DNA from: Anaerolineae bacterium
GTDB taxonomy: Bacteria > Chloroflexota > Anaerolineae > Aggregatilineales > UBA3940
Assembly (NCBI GenBank): GCA_016926255.1
Contig: JAFGOY010000013.1
Location: 66,139-130,138, forward strand
Reading direction: 5' to 3'
Length of the DNA stretch: 64,000 nt
Shown here: positions 1 to 7,181 of the stretch, in pieces
Layout of the letters: every line of letters starts with the position of its first letter
How positions within the stretch are numbered: position 1 is the first letter of the stretch
The notes under the pieces: generated by a model
Told to the model about the DNA's origin: nothing
Database searches by the model: none
What the model saw: the letters and a program-made list of their open reading frames with translations, nothing else
Translations under genes and position numbers: made by a program

Positions 1-484
1 TGAAGACAGTGCAGTCGATATCGAACATGGCGCAGGCCATTGACAGTGCCGACCCCCACTGCCCGGCACCTGTCTCGGTCGAGATTTTGGTGACGCCCTC
101 CTGCTTATTGTAGAAAGCCTGGGCGATGGCCGTGTTCGGTTTGTGCGACCCTGGCGGGCTGACGCCTTCGTTCTTGTAGTAAATCTTCGCCGGGGTATCG
201 AGCGCTTTTTCCAACCCGCGCGCACGGATCAGCGGGCTGGGGCGGTACATACGATAGACGTCCTGAACCGGCTCCGGGATTTCATGCTCGCGTTCGGTGC
301 TGACTTCCTGCATGACCAGCGACATCGGGAACAGCGGGGCAAGATCATCCGGGGTCACCGGTTCCAGGGTGCCCGGATGGAGCACCGGTGGAAGCGGCAC
401 CGGCAGATCGGCCTGGATATTGTAGTACGCTTCCGGCATCTCGCTCTCAGGAAGCACGTACTTGCGGGTTTTATCGTCACCCAT
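1..484 (-). CDS. trpB2: TrpB2-type tryptophan synthase beta chain, N-terminal 161 residues (cut by window edge)
   Basis: PLP-dependent enzyme joining indole and serine to make tryptophan in the cytoplasm. The visible N-terminus has the features of the TrpB2 branch rather than classical TrpB: the long N-terminal extension, the PEAYYNI and HPGTLEPV segments, the RPSPLIRA stretch, the lysine-bearing loop [16 protein letters not shown] (the lysine would form the PLP Schiff base) and [13 protein letters not shown]. The ATG at 484 follows a strong AGGAGGAGA ribosome site. The rest of the gene lies beyond position 1. It is the next gene downstream of trpS on the same strand, but 345 bases separate them, so cotranscription is uncertain. 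TrpB2 proteins often act as stand-alone indole-salvage enzymes; no trpA is visible here. Confidence 0.93.
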   Translation of the reverse strand, partial: MGDDKTRKYVLPESEMPEAYYNIQADLPVPLPPVLHPGTLEPVTPDDLAPLFPMSLVMQEVSTEREHEIPEPVQDVYRMYRPSPLIRARGLEKALDTPAKIYYKNEGVSPPGSHKPNTAIAQAFYNKQEGVTKISTETGAGQWGSALSMACAMFDIDCTVF

Positions 485-829
485 TTGTCTCCTCCTTGGT
501 TGATACAGAACTGATCAATTTTCCAGGTTCAACCTCACGATAAGAACCTGCGCAACGTTCTGAGCGTGGGTGAATCGGCCAGGGATTCGATCAGTTGGTG
601 ACAGGGTAATTGGTTCTATAGCACCTCTCTTTGTTCAACGATGACAACAGCGACAATAGGAGTGGCTAACAGCGCGGTGTTGGTGATATTAAGACCGGCT
701 GCCCCCCTTCGGCGCTACGCGCCACTTCCCCCTACCAGGGGGCAGATATTTACCTGTGTAGGCCAGCCCCTCCAGAGAATTAGACACTCTCGCGACATTA
801 TCAACACCTGCGGTTCATCCACAAGATTA
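485..829. other. Intergenic region between trpS and trpB2
   Basis: 345 bases without a supportable gene. It contains one divergent copy of the double-hairpin repeat (702-743). On the minus strand a TG-n-TATAGA extended -10-like sequence lies at 615-623, but no good -35 sits at the right distance. I find no T-box core sequence, so trpB2 does not appear to share the tRNA-sensing control of trpS. Confidence 0.5.
702..743. repeat. Double-hairpin intergenic repeat, family A, divergent copy
   Basis: A C-run, then GGCGC-TAC-GCGCC (perfect 5-bp stem), then CCCCCT-acc-AGGGGG. The same plan (C-run, small GC hairpin with an ACG-type loop, then C5/G5 hairpin) occurs at 25222-25267 and 26989-27033. The first stem differs in sequence between copies but stays paired here, which suggests selection on the folded form. 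Confidence 0.6.
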
Positions 830-1870
830 TTACCGGTACAGATCGATCACATGATCGGTGAGCAGGCTGGTGAGGCCCATCGCTTCGCGGGCTTCGGCGA
901 CGGTGTCCTGGGCAATCGGACGGGCACGATTGGCCCCCGCACGCAGGATGTCGATCACATCGTCGGGGCGCTCTTCGAGAAAACGGCGGCGCTCACGGAT
1001 CGGATCGAGGAAGGCATTGAGCTTCTCGACCAGCACCTTCTTGCACTCGACATCGCCGATGGTGCCCTGGCGATAGCGTTCCTTGAACTCGGCGACCTGC
1101 TCGACATCCGGGTTGAACAGGTCGTGATAGATAAACAATGGATTCCCCTCGACGGTGCCGGGGTCGGTGGCGTGGATGCGATTCGGGTCGGTGTACATGC
1201 TCATCACCTTCTTGCGCACCTCGTCAGCGGAGTCGGAGAGCATGATCGCGTTGCCCAGCGACTTGCTCATCTTGGCCTGCCCGTCGACGCCGATCAGGGT
1301 CGGGGTATCTTCAGGGATCATACCTTTAGGGATCGGGAAGACCTTGCCAAAACGCTGGTTGAAGCGCCGGGCAGTCTCGCGGGTGACTTCGATGTGGCTG
1401 GCCTGATCCTTGCCAACCGGCACCAGATTACCCTTGACGATCAGAATGTCGGCGGCCTGCAACACCGGATAATTCAGCAGTCCAGCCGATGGCTCCTCGA
1501 TGTGGAGATTGTTCATCACATCTTTCAACGTGGGGACTCGCTGCAAGCGCGGAACGGTATTGAGCATCGAGAAGATCAGGGTCAGCTCTGCCGTTTCAGG
1601 GACATCGGATTGAAGATAGTGGGTGACCTTTTCGGGGTCGACCCCGGCGGCGTAGTTGTCGATCACGACGTCGAGCGCGTTCTGGCGCGTGCGGATGACG
1701 TCTTCTTTTTCGGGGTGCGTGGTGAGCGTGTGATAATCGGCGACCAGCAGGAACAGATCATACTCGTCCTGGAGTTTGGCCCGGTTCTGCAAAGTGCCGA
1801 TATAGTGACCGAGATGAAGTTTTCCGGTGGGGCGGTCGCCCGTCAGGATGCGTCCCTTCTTCTTTGCCAT
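830..1870 (-). CDS. trpS: Tryptophanyl-tRNA synthetase
   Basis: Class I aminoacyl-tRNA synthetase that charges tRNA-Trp. The 346-residue protein is the usual bacterial length. The class I signature appears as KLHLGHYIG near residues 17-25 (HIGH motif) and AKMSKSLGN near residue 200 (KMSKS loop). The central part has the TrpRS-typical [10 protein letters not shown] and [12 protein letters not shown] segments. The ATG at 1870 is preceded by GAGGAG (14 bases upstream) and a closer AAGG. Expression is very probably controlled by the T-box leader directly upstream (1905-2244), transcribed from its own promoter (2251-2280). The gene stands alone as a regulated unit. Confidence 0.97.
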   Translation of the reverse strand: MAKKKGRILTGDRPTGKLHLGHYIGTLQNRAKLQDEYDLFLLVADYHTLTTHPEKEDVIRTRQNALDVVIDNYAAGVDPEKVTHYLQSDVPETAELTLIFSMLNTVPRLQRVPTLKDVMNNLHIEEPSAGLLNYPVLQAADILIVKGNLVPVGKDQASHIEVTRETARRFNQRFGKVFPIPKGMIPEDTPTLIGVDGQAKMSKSLGNAIMLSDSADEVRKKVMSMYTDPNRIHATDPGTVEGNPLFIYHDLFNPDVEQVAEFKERYRQGTIGDVECKKVLVEKLNAFLDPIRERRRFLEERPDDVIDILRAGANRARPIAQDTVAEAREAMGLTSLLTDHVIDLYR

Positions 1871-1904
1871 AAAGTCCTTGTTTTCTCCTCAACTAATTCG
1901 TTCG

Positions 1905-1950
1905 AAATAAAAACGCCCGTCCCGCTGATCGATCAGCATTGGGACGAGCG
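1905..1950 (-). terminator. Rho-independent terminator inside the trpS T-box leader
   Basis: On the minus strand, CGTCCC-(13 nt AT-rich inner stem and loop)-GGGACG with an extra CGC/GCG extension is followed by TTTTTATTT (1913-1905). It sits just downstream of the T-box core at 1961-1971, the standard terminator/antiterminator arrangement. Confidence 0.88.
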
Positions 1951-2244
1951 AAATGCCCGTGGTGCCACCCACATTAAGCCAGCGCTTCCCTCGGATTAAA
2001 TAAAAATCCCCGTGATGAAACACAGGGGAGAGAGCCAGCTTCACTCAGATGAGTACCGCAAACTGCGATATCAAGCATTGGTAACGGATGCTGCCCCGAC
2101 CAGGACTACTTGACTCTTTCGCCCTGGCAACTCCCCGGCCCATTCGATATCTGCGCGCGTACCACCTTTTCAGCGACCGGTGGCTCTCTAAACGCCGCTT
2201 CGATATGTACTACTCCGGTTCATTGTCGTTTTGATATTCAACTA
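1905..2244 (-). promoter_or_regulatory. T-box riboswitch leader of trpS
   Basis: Read on the minus strand, the leader of about 340 nt shows the T-box hallmarks. Near its 5' end is the AGAGAGC...GCTGAAAAGG segment typical of stem I. The conserved T-box core TGGGTGGCACC lies at 1971-1961 with an ACGGG context. It is followed by an intrinsic terminator (1950-1914) ending in TTTTTATTT, which the T-box core would disrupt on pairing with uncharged tRNA. A UGG triplet at 2142-2140, in GAATGGGCC, is the best candidate for the tryptophan specifier codon. The T-box class is well established; the exact specifier position is inference. Confidence 0.92.
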
Positions 2245-2250
2245 AGCGAC

Positions 2251-2280
2251 AGTGTATCAGAGTTTTGAGCGGCGTGTCAA
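2251..2280 (-). promoter_or_regulatory. Sigma-70-type promoter for the trpS leader
   Basis: On the minus strand a consensus TTGACA (2280-2275), an 18-base spacer and TACACT (2256-2251). The predicted start is near 2244, directly at the 5' end of the T-box leader. Confidence 0.8.
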
Positions 2281-2295
2281 GGGGGAAAATCGAAG

Positions 2296-2330
2296 ATAAA
2301 AGCAAGCGCCTGGACAAAACCAGGCGCTTG
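2296..2330 (-). terminator. Terminator of the CBS-ACT gene
   Basis: Perfect 11-bp hairpin CAAGCGCCTGG / CCAGGCGCTTG (2303-2330) followed on the minus strand by CTTTTAT. It lies 24 bases past the stop of the CBS-ACT gene and just before the trpS promoter, insulating the two units. Confidence 0.88.
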
Positions 2331-2353
2331 ATAATGGTCAAAGGACTACATCA

Positions 2354-3028
2354 TCAGCCATATTTCAATAGTTCGTCCTGGCGGTTGGGACGGATCGTCA
2401 GGATTTTGACACACTCCAATTTGCTGAGCATTTCCCGAAGCTGTTCCTCATTCGCGCCCCGTTCCTTGATGCTGATAATCCCGGTCGATTGGTCCGCCCC
2501 TCTGAAGGTTGTCAGGGAAACAATGCTGCTGTTGATATCCGCGAAAGCCTTGCAGATGTTTGCCAGGGAACCGACCTCGTTTTCTATTTCGATCTCAACC
2601 CGGAAGCCCGGTTCGCCACCGCCCATCACCTCGACGACCGTCCTGAAGATATCGGCCTCGGTGATGATCCCGATCAACTTGTCGTCACGCATCACCGGAA
2701 GCGCGCTGATCCGGTTCTCGATCATGAACTGCGCCGCCGTCGTCAGGCTGCAATCTTCCTGAATGGCCAGCACAGGGCTGGACATGATCTGCTTAAGCTC
2801 CATTTTGTCGAGCAGTGTCCTGATCTCATAGACACTCAGCGTGGTGGCCTTTGATGGCTCCGCATTGTGAAGGTCTTCGCCTGTGACAATACCGACCAGC
2901 TTCCCCGACTTATCCAGAATCGGCAGGCGGCTGATCTGGTGGTCTTTCATTAACTGGACAGCTTCGCGGTGGGTCGTAGTGGGTGCTGCGGTGATCGGGT
3001 TGGGGGTCATGCGGTTCTTAACTTCCAT
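2354..3028 (-). CDS. CBS-CBS-ACT regulatory protein (AcuB-like)
   Basis: A 224-residue soluble protein with two CBS modules followed by an ACT domain. CBS1 begins MTPNPITAAP and ends with GIVTGEDL. CBS2 runs from MSSPVLAIQE to GIITEADIF. The ACT part starts at FRVEIEIENEVGSLANI, with the usual Gly-Ser-Leu turn. CBS pairs bind adenosine nucleotides and ACT domains bind amino acids or other small ligands, so a ligand-sensing role is likely; the target is unknown. AcuB of Bacillus has this architecture. The ATG at 3028 fits the AAAGGAG site 11 bases upstream; a GTG at 3040 would overlap that site. It has its own terminator at 2296-2330. Confidence 0.88.
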   Translation of the reverse strand: MEVKNRMTPNPITAAPTTTHREAVQLMKDHQISRLPILDKSGKLVGIVTGEDLHNAEPSKATTLSVYEIRTLLDKMELKQIMSSPVLAIQEDCSLTTAAQFMIENRISALPVMRDDKLIGIITEADIFRTVVEVMGGGEPGFRVEIEIENEVGSLANICKAFADINSSIVSLTTFRGADQSTGIISIKERGANEEQLREMLSKLECVKILTIRPNRQDELLKYG

Positions 3029-3089
3029 TATGGTACACACTCCTTTGCCAATTGATGGTCATCCAGAAGGCAGTCACCACGTGTGCCCA

Positions 3090-3117
3090 GTTCAACGGCT
3101 TTCGGCGCTGAACTGCA
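3090..3117. other. Inverted repeat upstream of the CBS-ACT gene
   Basis: CAGTTCA...TGAACTG, a perfect 7-bp arm pair around a 14-base centre, about 60-90 bases upstream of the CBS-ACT start. No T-tract follows. It could be an operator or a leader hairpin; nothing identifies a binding protein. Confidence 0.35.
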
Positions 3118-3277
3118 GGGCTTGAGATGGTCACAATCAATCAGTGATGGCTTTTCATAAAAGGTCTGCATACTATTCTGCTGATCTATATTATATCTAT
3201 TTTTACCATTTGAATGCCGGACAATTTTATATCAGTATGGAAAGCGGAGAATGATAGTTGGAAAGACCACACCATCA

Positions 3278-3622
3278 TCAACCGGGCGGCCAGCCGAAAC
3301 GACGCCCCGCCAGTAGGTGAACATGAATGTGAAACACACTCTGCCCGGCGCTCCGACCGCTGTTGACGACCAGCCGGAAGGCATCATCGACGCCGATCTG
3401 CTCGGCGACCAGCCGCGCCGCGATCATCACGTCACCCATCACCGCCGCGTCAGCCGGTTGGAGATCGGCAATGCGGGCGATGTGCTTCCGGGGGATGATC
3501 AGGATGTGGGTCGGGGCCTGCGGATGGATGTCACGAAAAGCCAGCACGGTACCGGACTCGTAGACGACATCGGCAGGATGAAGCCCGGCGGCAATCTGGC
3601 AGAAAACACAATCATTCACCAT
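3278..3622 (-). CDS. HIT-family nucleotide hydrolase
   Basis: A 114-residue cytoplasmic protein of the histidine-triad superfamily, probably the HinT-like branch that hydrolyses purine nucleoside phosphoramidates or related AMP conjugates. The active-site motif HIHVH is at residues 98-102 (H100 would be the nucleophile), followed by LLAGRRFGWPPG, the HinT-type C-terminus. N-terminal Cys5 and Cys8 (CVFC) match the zinc-binding pair often found in bacterial HIT proteins. Also visible are FRDIHPQAPTHILIIPRKH and VVNSG. ATG at 3622 with GGAG six bases upstream. Confidence 0.95.
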   Translation of the reverse strand: MVNDCVFCQIAAGLHPADVVYESGTVLAFRDIHPQAPTHILIIPRKHIARIADLQPADAAVMGDVMIAARLVAEQIGVDDAFRLVVNSGRSAGQSVFHIHVHLLAGRRFGWPPG

Positions 3623-3755
3623 ACCCTACTCCGATCATTGTCGAACAACGGCCTGTAAGATGGTTCCAGTATACGAACAGGTGGGAAGGTCGACAAGAAA
3701 GGCCCATACAGCGGCGGTATAATATCCGGTGGACAGCAAGCAAAGGAGATACCTC

Positions 3756-4379
3756 ATGAAACCAAAATGGCTGGCATGGGCCAGGCAGCTTCATTCGCTG
3801 GCACGCGGTGGGTTGACTTACTCAGATAACCCATTCGAGATCGAGCGCTGCCACAAGATGCAGGCTATCGCCGAGGAGATGTTCGCCAGCCAGAGCGACG
3901 AAGAACCGGAGGTAATCGCCGGGCTGTTTTCCGAGCAGGCCGGATACGCGACGCCCAAAGTCGACGTGAGGGGCGTGGTCTTCAAAGATGGCAAGATTCT
4001 GCTGGTCAAGGAGCGGATCGACGGTGGATGGACGCTTCCGGGCGGCTGGGCCGATATCGGGGATTCGCCATCGCGAGCAACCGAACGCGAGGTCTGGGAG
4101 GAATCGGGATACGAGACGAAGGCGGTCAAGCTGCTGGCCGTCTATGATCGGGACGATCCACGTCACGGGCATCCCCCTCACCCGTTCTACATCTACAAGC
4201 TGTTCTTCCTGTGCGAGCTGACCGGCGGCGAAGCGAAAAGCAGCATGGAGACAGACGGGGTCGGGTTCTTCGGCGAGGACGAAATCCCGGCGCTGTCGGA
4301 GGGAAGGACGACCGAGAGCCTGCTCCAGCGGATGTTCGAGCATCAGCGCCACCCGGATTGGCCGACCGATTTCGATTAA
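3756..4379 (+). CDS. Nudix hydrolase with N-terminal NUDIX_hydro_N domain
   Basis: A 207-residue protein. The first 65 residues (WLAWARQLHSLARGGLTY onward) resemble the helical NUDIX_hydro_N domain; the Nudix fold follows. The Nudix box reads GGWADIGDSP with REVWEESGYE: the REVxEExG part is intact, while the first acidic residue is Asp instead of Glu, a position I recall as variable in this subfamily. Family members hydrolyse nucleoside diphosphate-linked compounds; the substrate cannot be read from sequence. The ATG at 3756 has AAAGGAG eight bases upstream, which supports it over an in-frame start at 3729. Confidence 0.9.
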   Translation: MKPKWLAWARQLHSLARGGLTYSDNPFEIERCHKMQAIAEEMFASQSDEEPEVIAGLFSEQAGYATPKVDVRGVVFKDGKILLVKERIDGGWTLPGGWADIGDSPSRATEREVWEESGYETKAVKLLAVYDRDDPRHGHPPHPFYIYKLFFLCELTGGEAKSSMETDGVGFFGEDEIPALSEGRTTESLLQRMFEHQRHPDWPTDFD

Positions 4380-4425
4380 TCGAATCCGGCGATTGTTCAT
4401 GCATCTAATGAACCGGAAAAGCAGC

Positions 4426-4455
4426 GTAAGATCGGAAGCCGATTTGCCATCTTAC
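4426..4455. other. Inverted repeat between the Nudix gene and ccdA
   Basis: GTAAGAT / ATCTTAC arms (7 bp) enclose ATCGG-aag-CCGAT, so two mutually exclusive hairpins could form. It is about 40 bases before the ccdA start. There is no T-tract. Its role is unknown; a leader structure for ccdA is possible. Confidence 0.35.
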
Positions 4456-4492
4456 AGATGAGACATCAATCAAAATCGGAAAGGCTAACACT

Positions 4493-5305
4493 ATGTATGT
4501 AGACCCATCGGCGGTTACACTGCCAATTGCCATACTCGCGGGATTGATATCATTCGTATCGCCGTGCGTCCTCCCGCTGGTCCCAGCGTATATCGGCTAC
4601 CTGACCGGGCAGGCGGCGAACACAGCCAGCAGTTCGCTGGCAGCGGAAGAATCGACGGAGACGGCATCCCCCTCACGGTGGACAGTTTTCCTGCACGGGG
4701 TATTCTTCGTCATTGGATTTTCACTGGTTTTCGTGCTGCTCGGCATCGGGGCAGGGGCAATCGGGCAGTTAGGGCGACAGTTCCTCCGGGTCACCGACTG
4801 GGTGATACGGATCGGCGGGGTACTGATCATCATCCTGGGCCTGCATATCATGGGCGTCATCCGAATCCCGTTTCTGTACTACGATACACGGAAGCAGACC
4901 AAACCCCGCCCGGAACTGGGATACGCAGGATCGTTATTCATGGGTATCACTTTCTCGGCGGGCTGGTCACCATGCCTGGGGCCGATCCTGGCGGCGATGC
5001 TGACACTGGGCCTGAGCACCGGATCGGCGGGGCGGGCTGCTCTATTATTGACTGCCTACGCAGCAGGACTGGGAATCCCGTTCCTGCTGACCGCACTCCT
5101 GCTCGACCGGGCGACCGGGCTGCTGCGCAGCCTAAAAAAGCACATGCGGGTGATCGAGATCGTCAGCGGGCTGCTGATGATCGCCATCGGCGTGATCATC
5201 GCTTCGGGGCTGCTCCAGCGGCTCTTAGGCCCTCTCGCAGCGGGGAGCGATCTTTCGCTGAAGCTCGACGAGTGGCTGGTCAGGTTGATTGGAAGTGGCG
5301 AATAA
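4493..5305 (+). CDS. ccdA: CcdA-family thiol:disulfide membrane transporter
   Basis: A 270-residue integral membrane protein with about six transmembrane helices, the normal size of CcdA (DsbD transmembrane core). The first helix carries LAGLISFVSPCVLPLVPAYIGYLTG, the conserved PCxLPLxPxY motif, and a second cysteine lies in AGWSPCLGPILAA. These two cysteines shuttle electrons from cytoplasmic thioredoxin to extracytoplasmic thiol proteins, in cytochrome c maturation or envelope redox repair. The next gene, 73 bases on, contains a glutaredoxin-like domain, so the two may form a redox pair. No other cytochrome c maturation genes are visible. Confidence 0.95.
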   Translation: MYVDPSAVTLPIAILAGLISFVSPCVLPLVPAYIGYLTGQAANTASSSLAAEESTETASPSRWTVFLHGVFFVIGFSLVFVLLGIGAGAIGQLGRQFLRVTDWVIRIGGVLIIILGLHIMGVIRIPFLYYDTRKQTKPRPELGYAGSLFMGITFSAGWSPCLGPILAAMLTLGLSTGSAGRAALLLTAYAAGLGIPFLLTALLLDRATGLLRSLKKHMRVIEIVSGLLMIAIGVIIASGLLQRLLGPLAAGSDLSLKLDEWLVRLIGSGE

Positions 5306-5378
5306 CCTCAACTCGATTACAATTGGCCCAGCATGAACGAGTTAAACGATCACCCAGACTATTCCAGAATGGCGATTT

Positions 5379-6410
5379 ATGACTGTAGACATAACCTTTT
5401 TTTCAAAACCAGACTGCGACCCGTGCGATGTAATCCGAAGTGAGCTTGAAGAGATCGGGAAGACGATTCCGGTCAACGTGACCGAGATCGACGTGACCGC
5501 CGAGGAAGCGGCCTACGGAGATTACACCGACAGCGTCCCGATAATACGGATCGGGGCGCAGCGGCTCGAAGCCCCGATCGACACCGAGGACTTAAAAGTC
5601 GCGCTGGTGACAGCTGCCGCAGAGCAGGCAGCGTCGACAAAAGAACCGGTGACTGGAAACAAGCGTAAAGTCGTGATTGCGCTGGACAGAGGCATTTTGT
5701 GGTTTTCACGCCGCTGGGTGATCCTGCTGTCGATCCTATCGCTGTTGTACGCGGGTATCCCATTCCTGGCCCCGGTCGCCATCGAAACCGGGCATCCGAT
5801 GATCGCCAGGGCGATCTACCGACTGTACAGCCCGCTCTGCCACCAATTCGCGTTTCGATCCTGGTTTTTGTACGGGGAACAGGCCGCCTATCCGCGAGAG
5901 GCGGCGGGGGTGGAGGGCGGCAGTTTCGAGGACTACGCCAGCCGCGATCAATTCTTCGACGGGGTCGACGTCCATACGCTCGACGATGACCTGATCTACG
6001 CGGCCAAGCAGTTCGTGGGCAATGAAGAGATGGGATGGAAGGTCGCGTTTTGTGAACGCGACGTCGCCATCTACACCGCGATAGCCCTGTCCGGGTTCCT
6101 GTTCATGATCCTGAAGCGGGCAGGAGTCAAAGTGCCTTATCTACCTTTCTGGGCCTACGTGCTGATCGCGCTGGTGCCGATGGGGATCGACGGGGTGAGC
6201 CAGTTCTTCGCCAATCCACCGTTCAACGGGTTCGGATTGGCCTTCTACCCGATCAGAGAGAGCACCCCACTCCTGCGGGTGATCACCGGGGCGCTGTTCG
6301 GGCTGGGGAACGCCTGGTTAGCCATTCCATATGTCGACGACAGCATGGAAGAAACCGAAGAACTGGTACTCAACAAGCTAAAAAAGGCCGGAAAACTGCC
6401 TTTTAGCTAG
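5379..6410 (+). CDS. Glutaredoxin-like domain fused to a DUF2085 membrane domain
   Basis: A 343-residue fusion. Residues 1-80 form a glutaredoxin/thioredoxin-like domain with the CDPC motif at residues 13-16 and a SVPIIRIGAQRL segment with the expected cis-proline. A charged linker leads to about four transmembrane helices. The membrane half shows DUF2085 marks: SPLCHQFAFRSWFLYGEQ after the first helix, and AFCERDVAIYTAIALSGFLF later. DUF2085 function is unknown; its conserved Cys/His/Arg residues face one side of the membrane and could bind metal or react with thiols. Its place right after ccdA suggests a membrane redox function. That role is inference; the domain order is seen directly. Confidence 0.85.
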   Translation: MTVDITFFSKPDCDPCDVIRSELEEIGKTIPVNVTEIDVTAEEAAYGDYTDSVPIIRIGAQRLEAPIDTEDLKVALVTAAAEQAASTKEPVTGNKRKVVIALDRGILWFSRRWVILLSILSLLYAGIPFLAPVAIETGHPMIARAIYRLYSPLCHQFAFRSWFLYGEQAAYPREAAGVEGGSFEDYASRDQFFDGVDVHTLDDDLIYAAKQFVGNEEMGWKVAFCERDVAIYTAIALSGFLFMILKRAGVKVPYLPFWAYVLIALVPMGIDGVSQFFANPPFNGFGLAFYPIRESTPLLRVITGALFGLGNAWLAIPYVDDSMEETEELVLNKLKKAGKLPFS

Positions 6411-6480
6411 GTTTTCGGGCAAAATCACCCATTTTTGACCCTGATGGAGTTGCACGTTTGTTCGCTTTCAGGTAGTCTAA

Positions 6481-6492
6481 CACTGTACAGTG
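6481..6492. other. 12-bp palindrome upstream of the 64-aa gene
   Basis: CACTGTACAGTG, a perfect palindrome about 150 bases upstream of the small gene at 6640. It could be a repressor site. No regulator is identified, and a chance occurrence cannot be excluded. Confidence 0.3.
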
Positions 6493-6639
6493 CCGGTTCA
6501 ATTCAGCCGGGAGCGCAGGAAAATAAGCACGGATGGCGATTGAGCTATTCTGAATTGCGATTTATCCACTCCAGGTTTAATATGAACCAGTATCGTAAGC
6601 ATGTGATGATCTATTACACATTCGTGGAAAGGGCGTGAA

Positions 6640-6834
6640 ATGAGCATAGAATTTTACGATGTCAAGATTCGTGAGAAGGTCAAAATCGACAAAGGCAAGA
6701 TCACGAAGATCAAGATCACTCAGAAGAATGGCCAGGTTCGGTATGCTTTCCGCGCGATGACCGATGACGGTCGGAAACTGACCAAGTTCTGCAGCAAAGC
6801 AGACTGGGATGCCATGGACGTACCTCAAGGATAG
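6640..6834 (+). CDS. Small basic protein of unknown function, 64 residues
   Basis: A short gene with GGAAAGGGCG just upstream of its ATG and a strong terminator (6858-6884) just downstream, so it is a well-bounded single-gene unit. The product is lysine-rich: VKIREKVKIDKGKITKIKIT in the first third, then QVRYAFRAMTDDGRKLTKFCSK, and a single cysteine. The alternating pattern suggests a small beta-sheet protein; there is no signal peptide or membrane segment. I do not recognise a characterised family. The regular codon use and own terminator favour a real gene. Confidence 0.7.
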   Translation: MSIEFYDVKIREKVKIDKGKITKIKITQKNGQVRYAFRAMTDDGRKLTKFCSKADWDAMDVPQG

Positions 6835-6857
6835 TCATCTGTGCTGCGAAGGCACGT

Positions 6858-6884
6858 GCCCCATCGACAAGATGGGGCTTTTTT
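6858..6884 (+). terminator. Terminator after the 64-aa gene
   Basis: GCCCCATC-gacaa-GATGGGGC hairpin followed by TTTTTT, 24 bases past the stop at 6834. Confidence 0.93.
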
Positions 6885-7181
6885 GATCCACCCCGCGAAC
6901 CGCCAGAATCGGGCAGCTTAAAAAAGCCTTAACGATCACATAATGGTGACTTAACCCTGGAATGCAAGTATGTTACTGGCCATCCACGTTGTGTTGTACC
7001 TCGTGTGTGTGGACAGGGCAGCGGGGGGCTGCCCTGTCCGATGATTTCAGCAGCCAAACGCCTACCCGTATCAGTTTTTGAGAGTGGCACGCTATCCTCG
7101 CCTCATTTATACTACTCCTCAGCAACCGATTCAGTATTATCCGGCAACTAAATCAGCAGAAGAAACTAATCGAGGTATGCC
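6885..7181. other. Intergenic region before the pseudokinase gene
   Basis: About 300 bases with no supportable gene. It holds a perfect 12-bp inverted repeat (7011-7039) and a TATACT -10-like hexamer near 7110 without a convincing -35. The 5' half is AT-richer than the surrounding genes, as expected of a promoter region. Confidence 0.45.
7011..7039. other. Perfect 12-bp inverted repeat with G5 loop
   Basis: GGACAGGGCAGC (7011-7022), a GGGGG loop, then GCTGCCCTGTCC (7028-7039). No T-run follows on the plus strand, so it is not an ordinary terminator. It lies about 140 bases upstream of the pseudokinase gene and could be a leader hairpin or protein-binding site. Confidence 0.55.

Noticed and set aside
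641-1999. Long plus-strand open frame opposite trpS and the T-box leader
   Set aside because: It runs antisense to a clear TrpRS and through the T-box. It has no ribosome site and no recognisable protein features.
3756-4379. Inactive Nudix enzyme because of Asp in the Nudix box
   Set aside because: Only the first acidic residue changes (Glu to Asp) while REVxEExG is intact, and this position varies in the subfamily.
6435-6638. Plus-strand frame of 67 codons before the 64-aa gene
   Set aside because: No ribosome site and an irregular composition; it covers a region with a palindrome and probable promoter instead.
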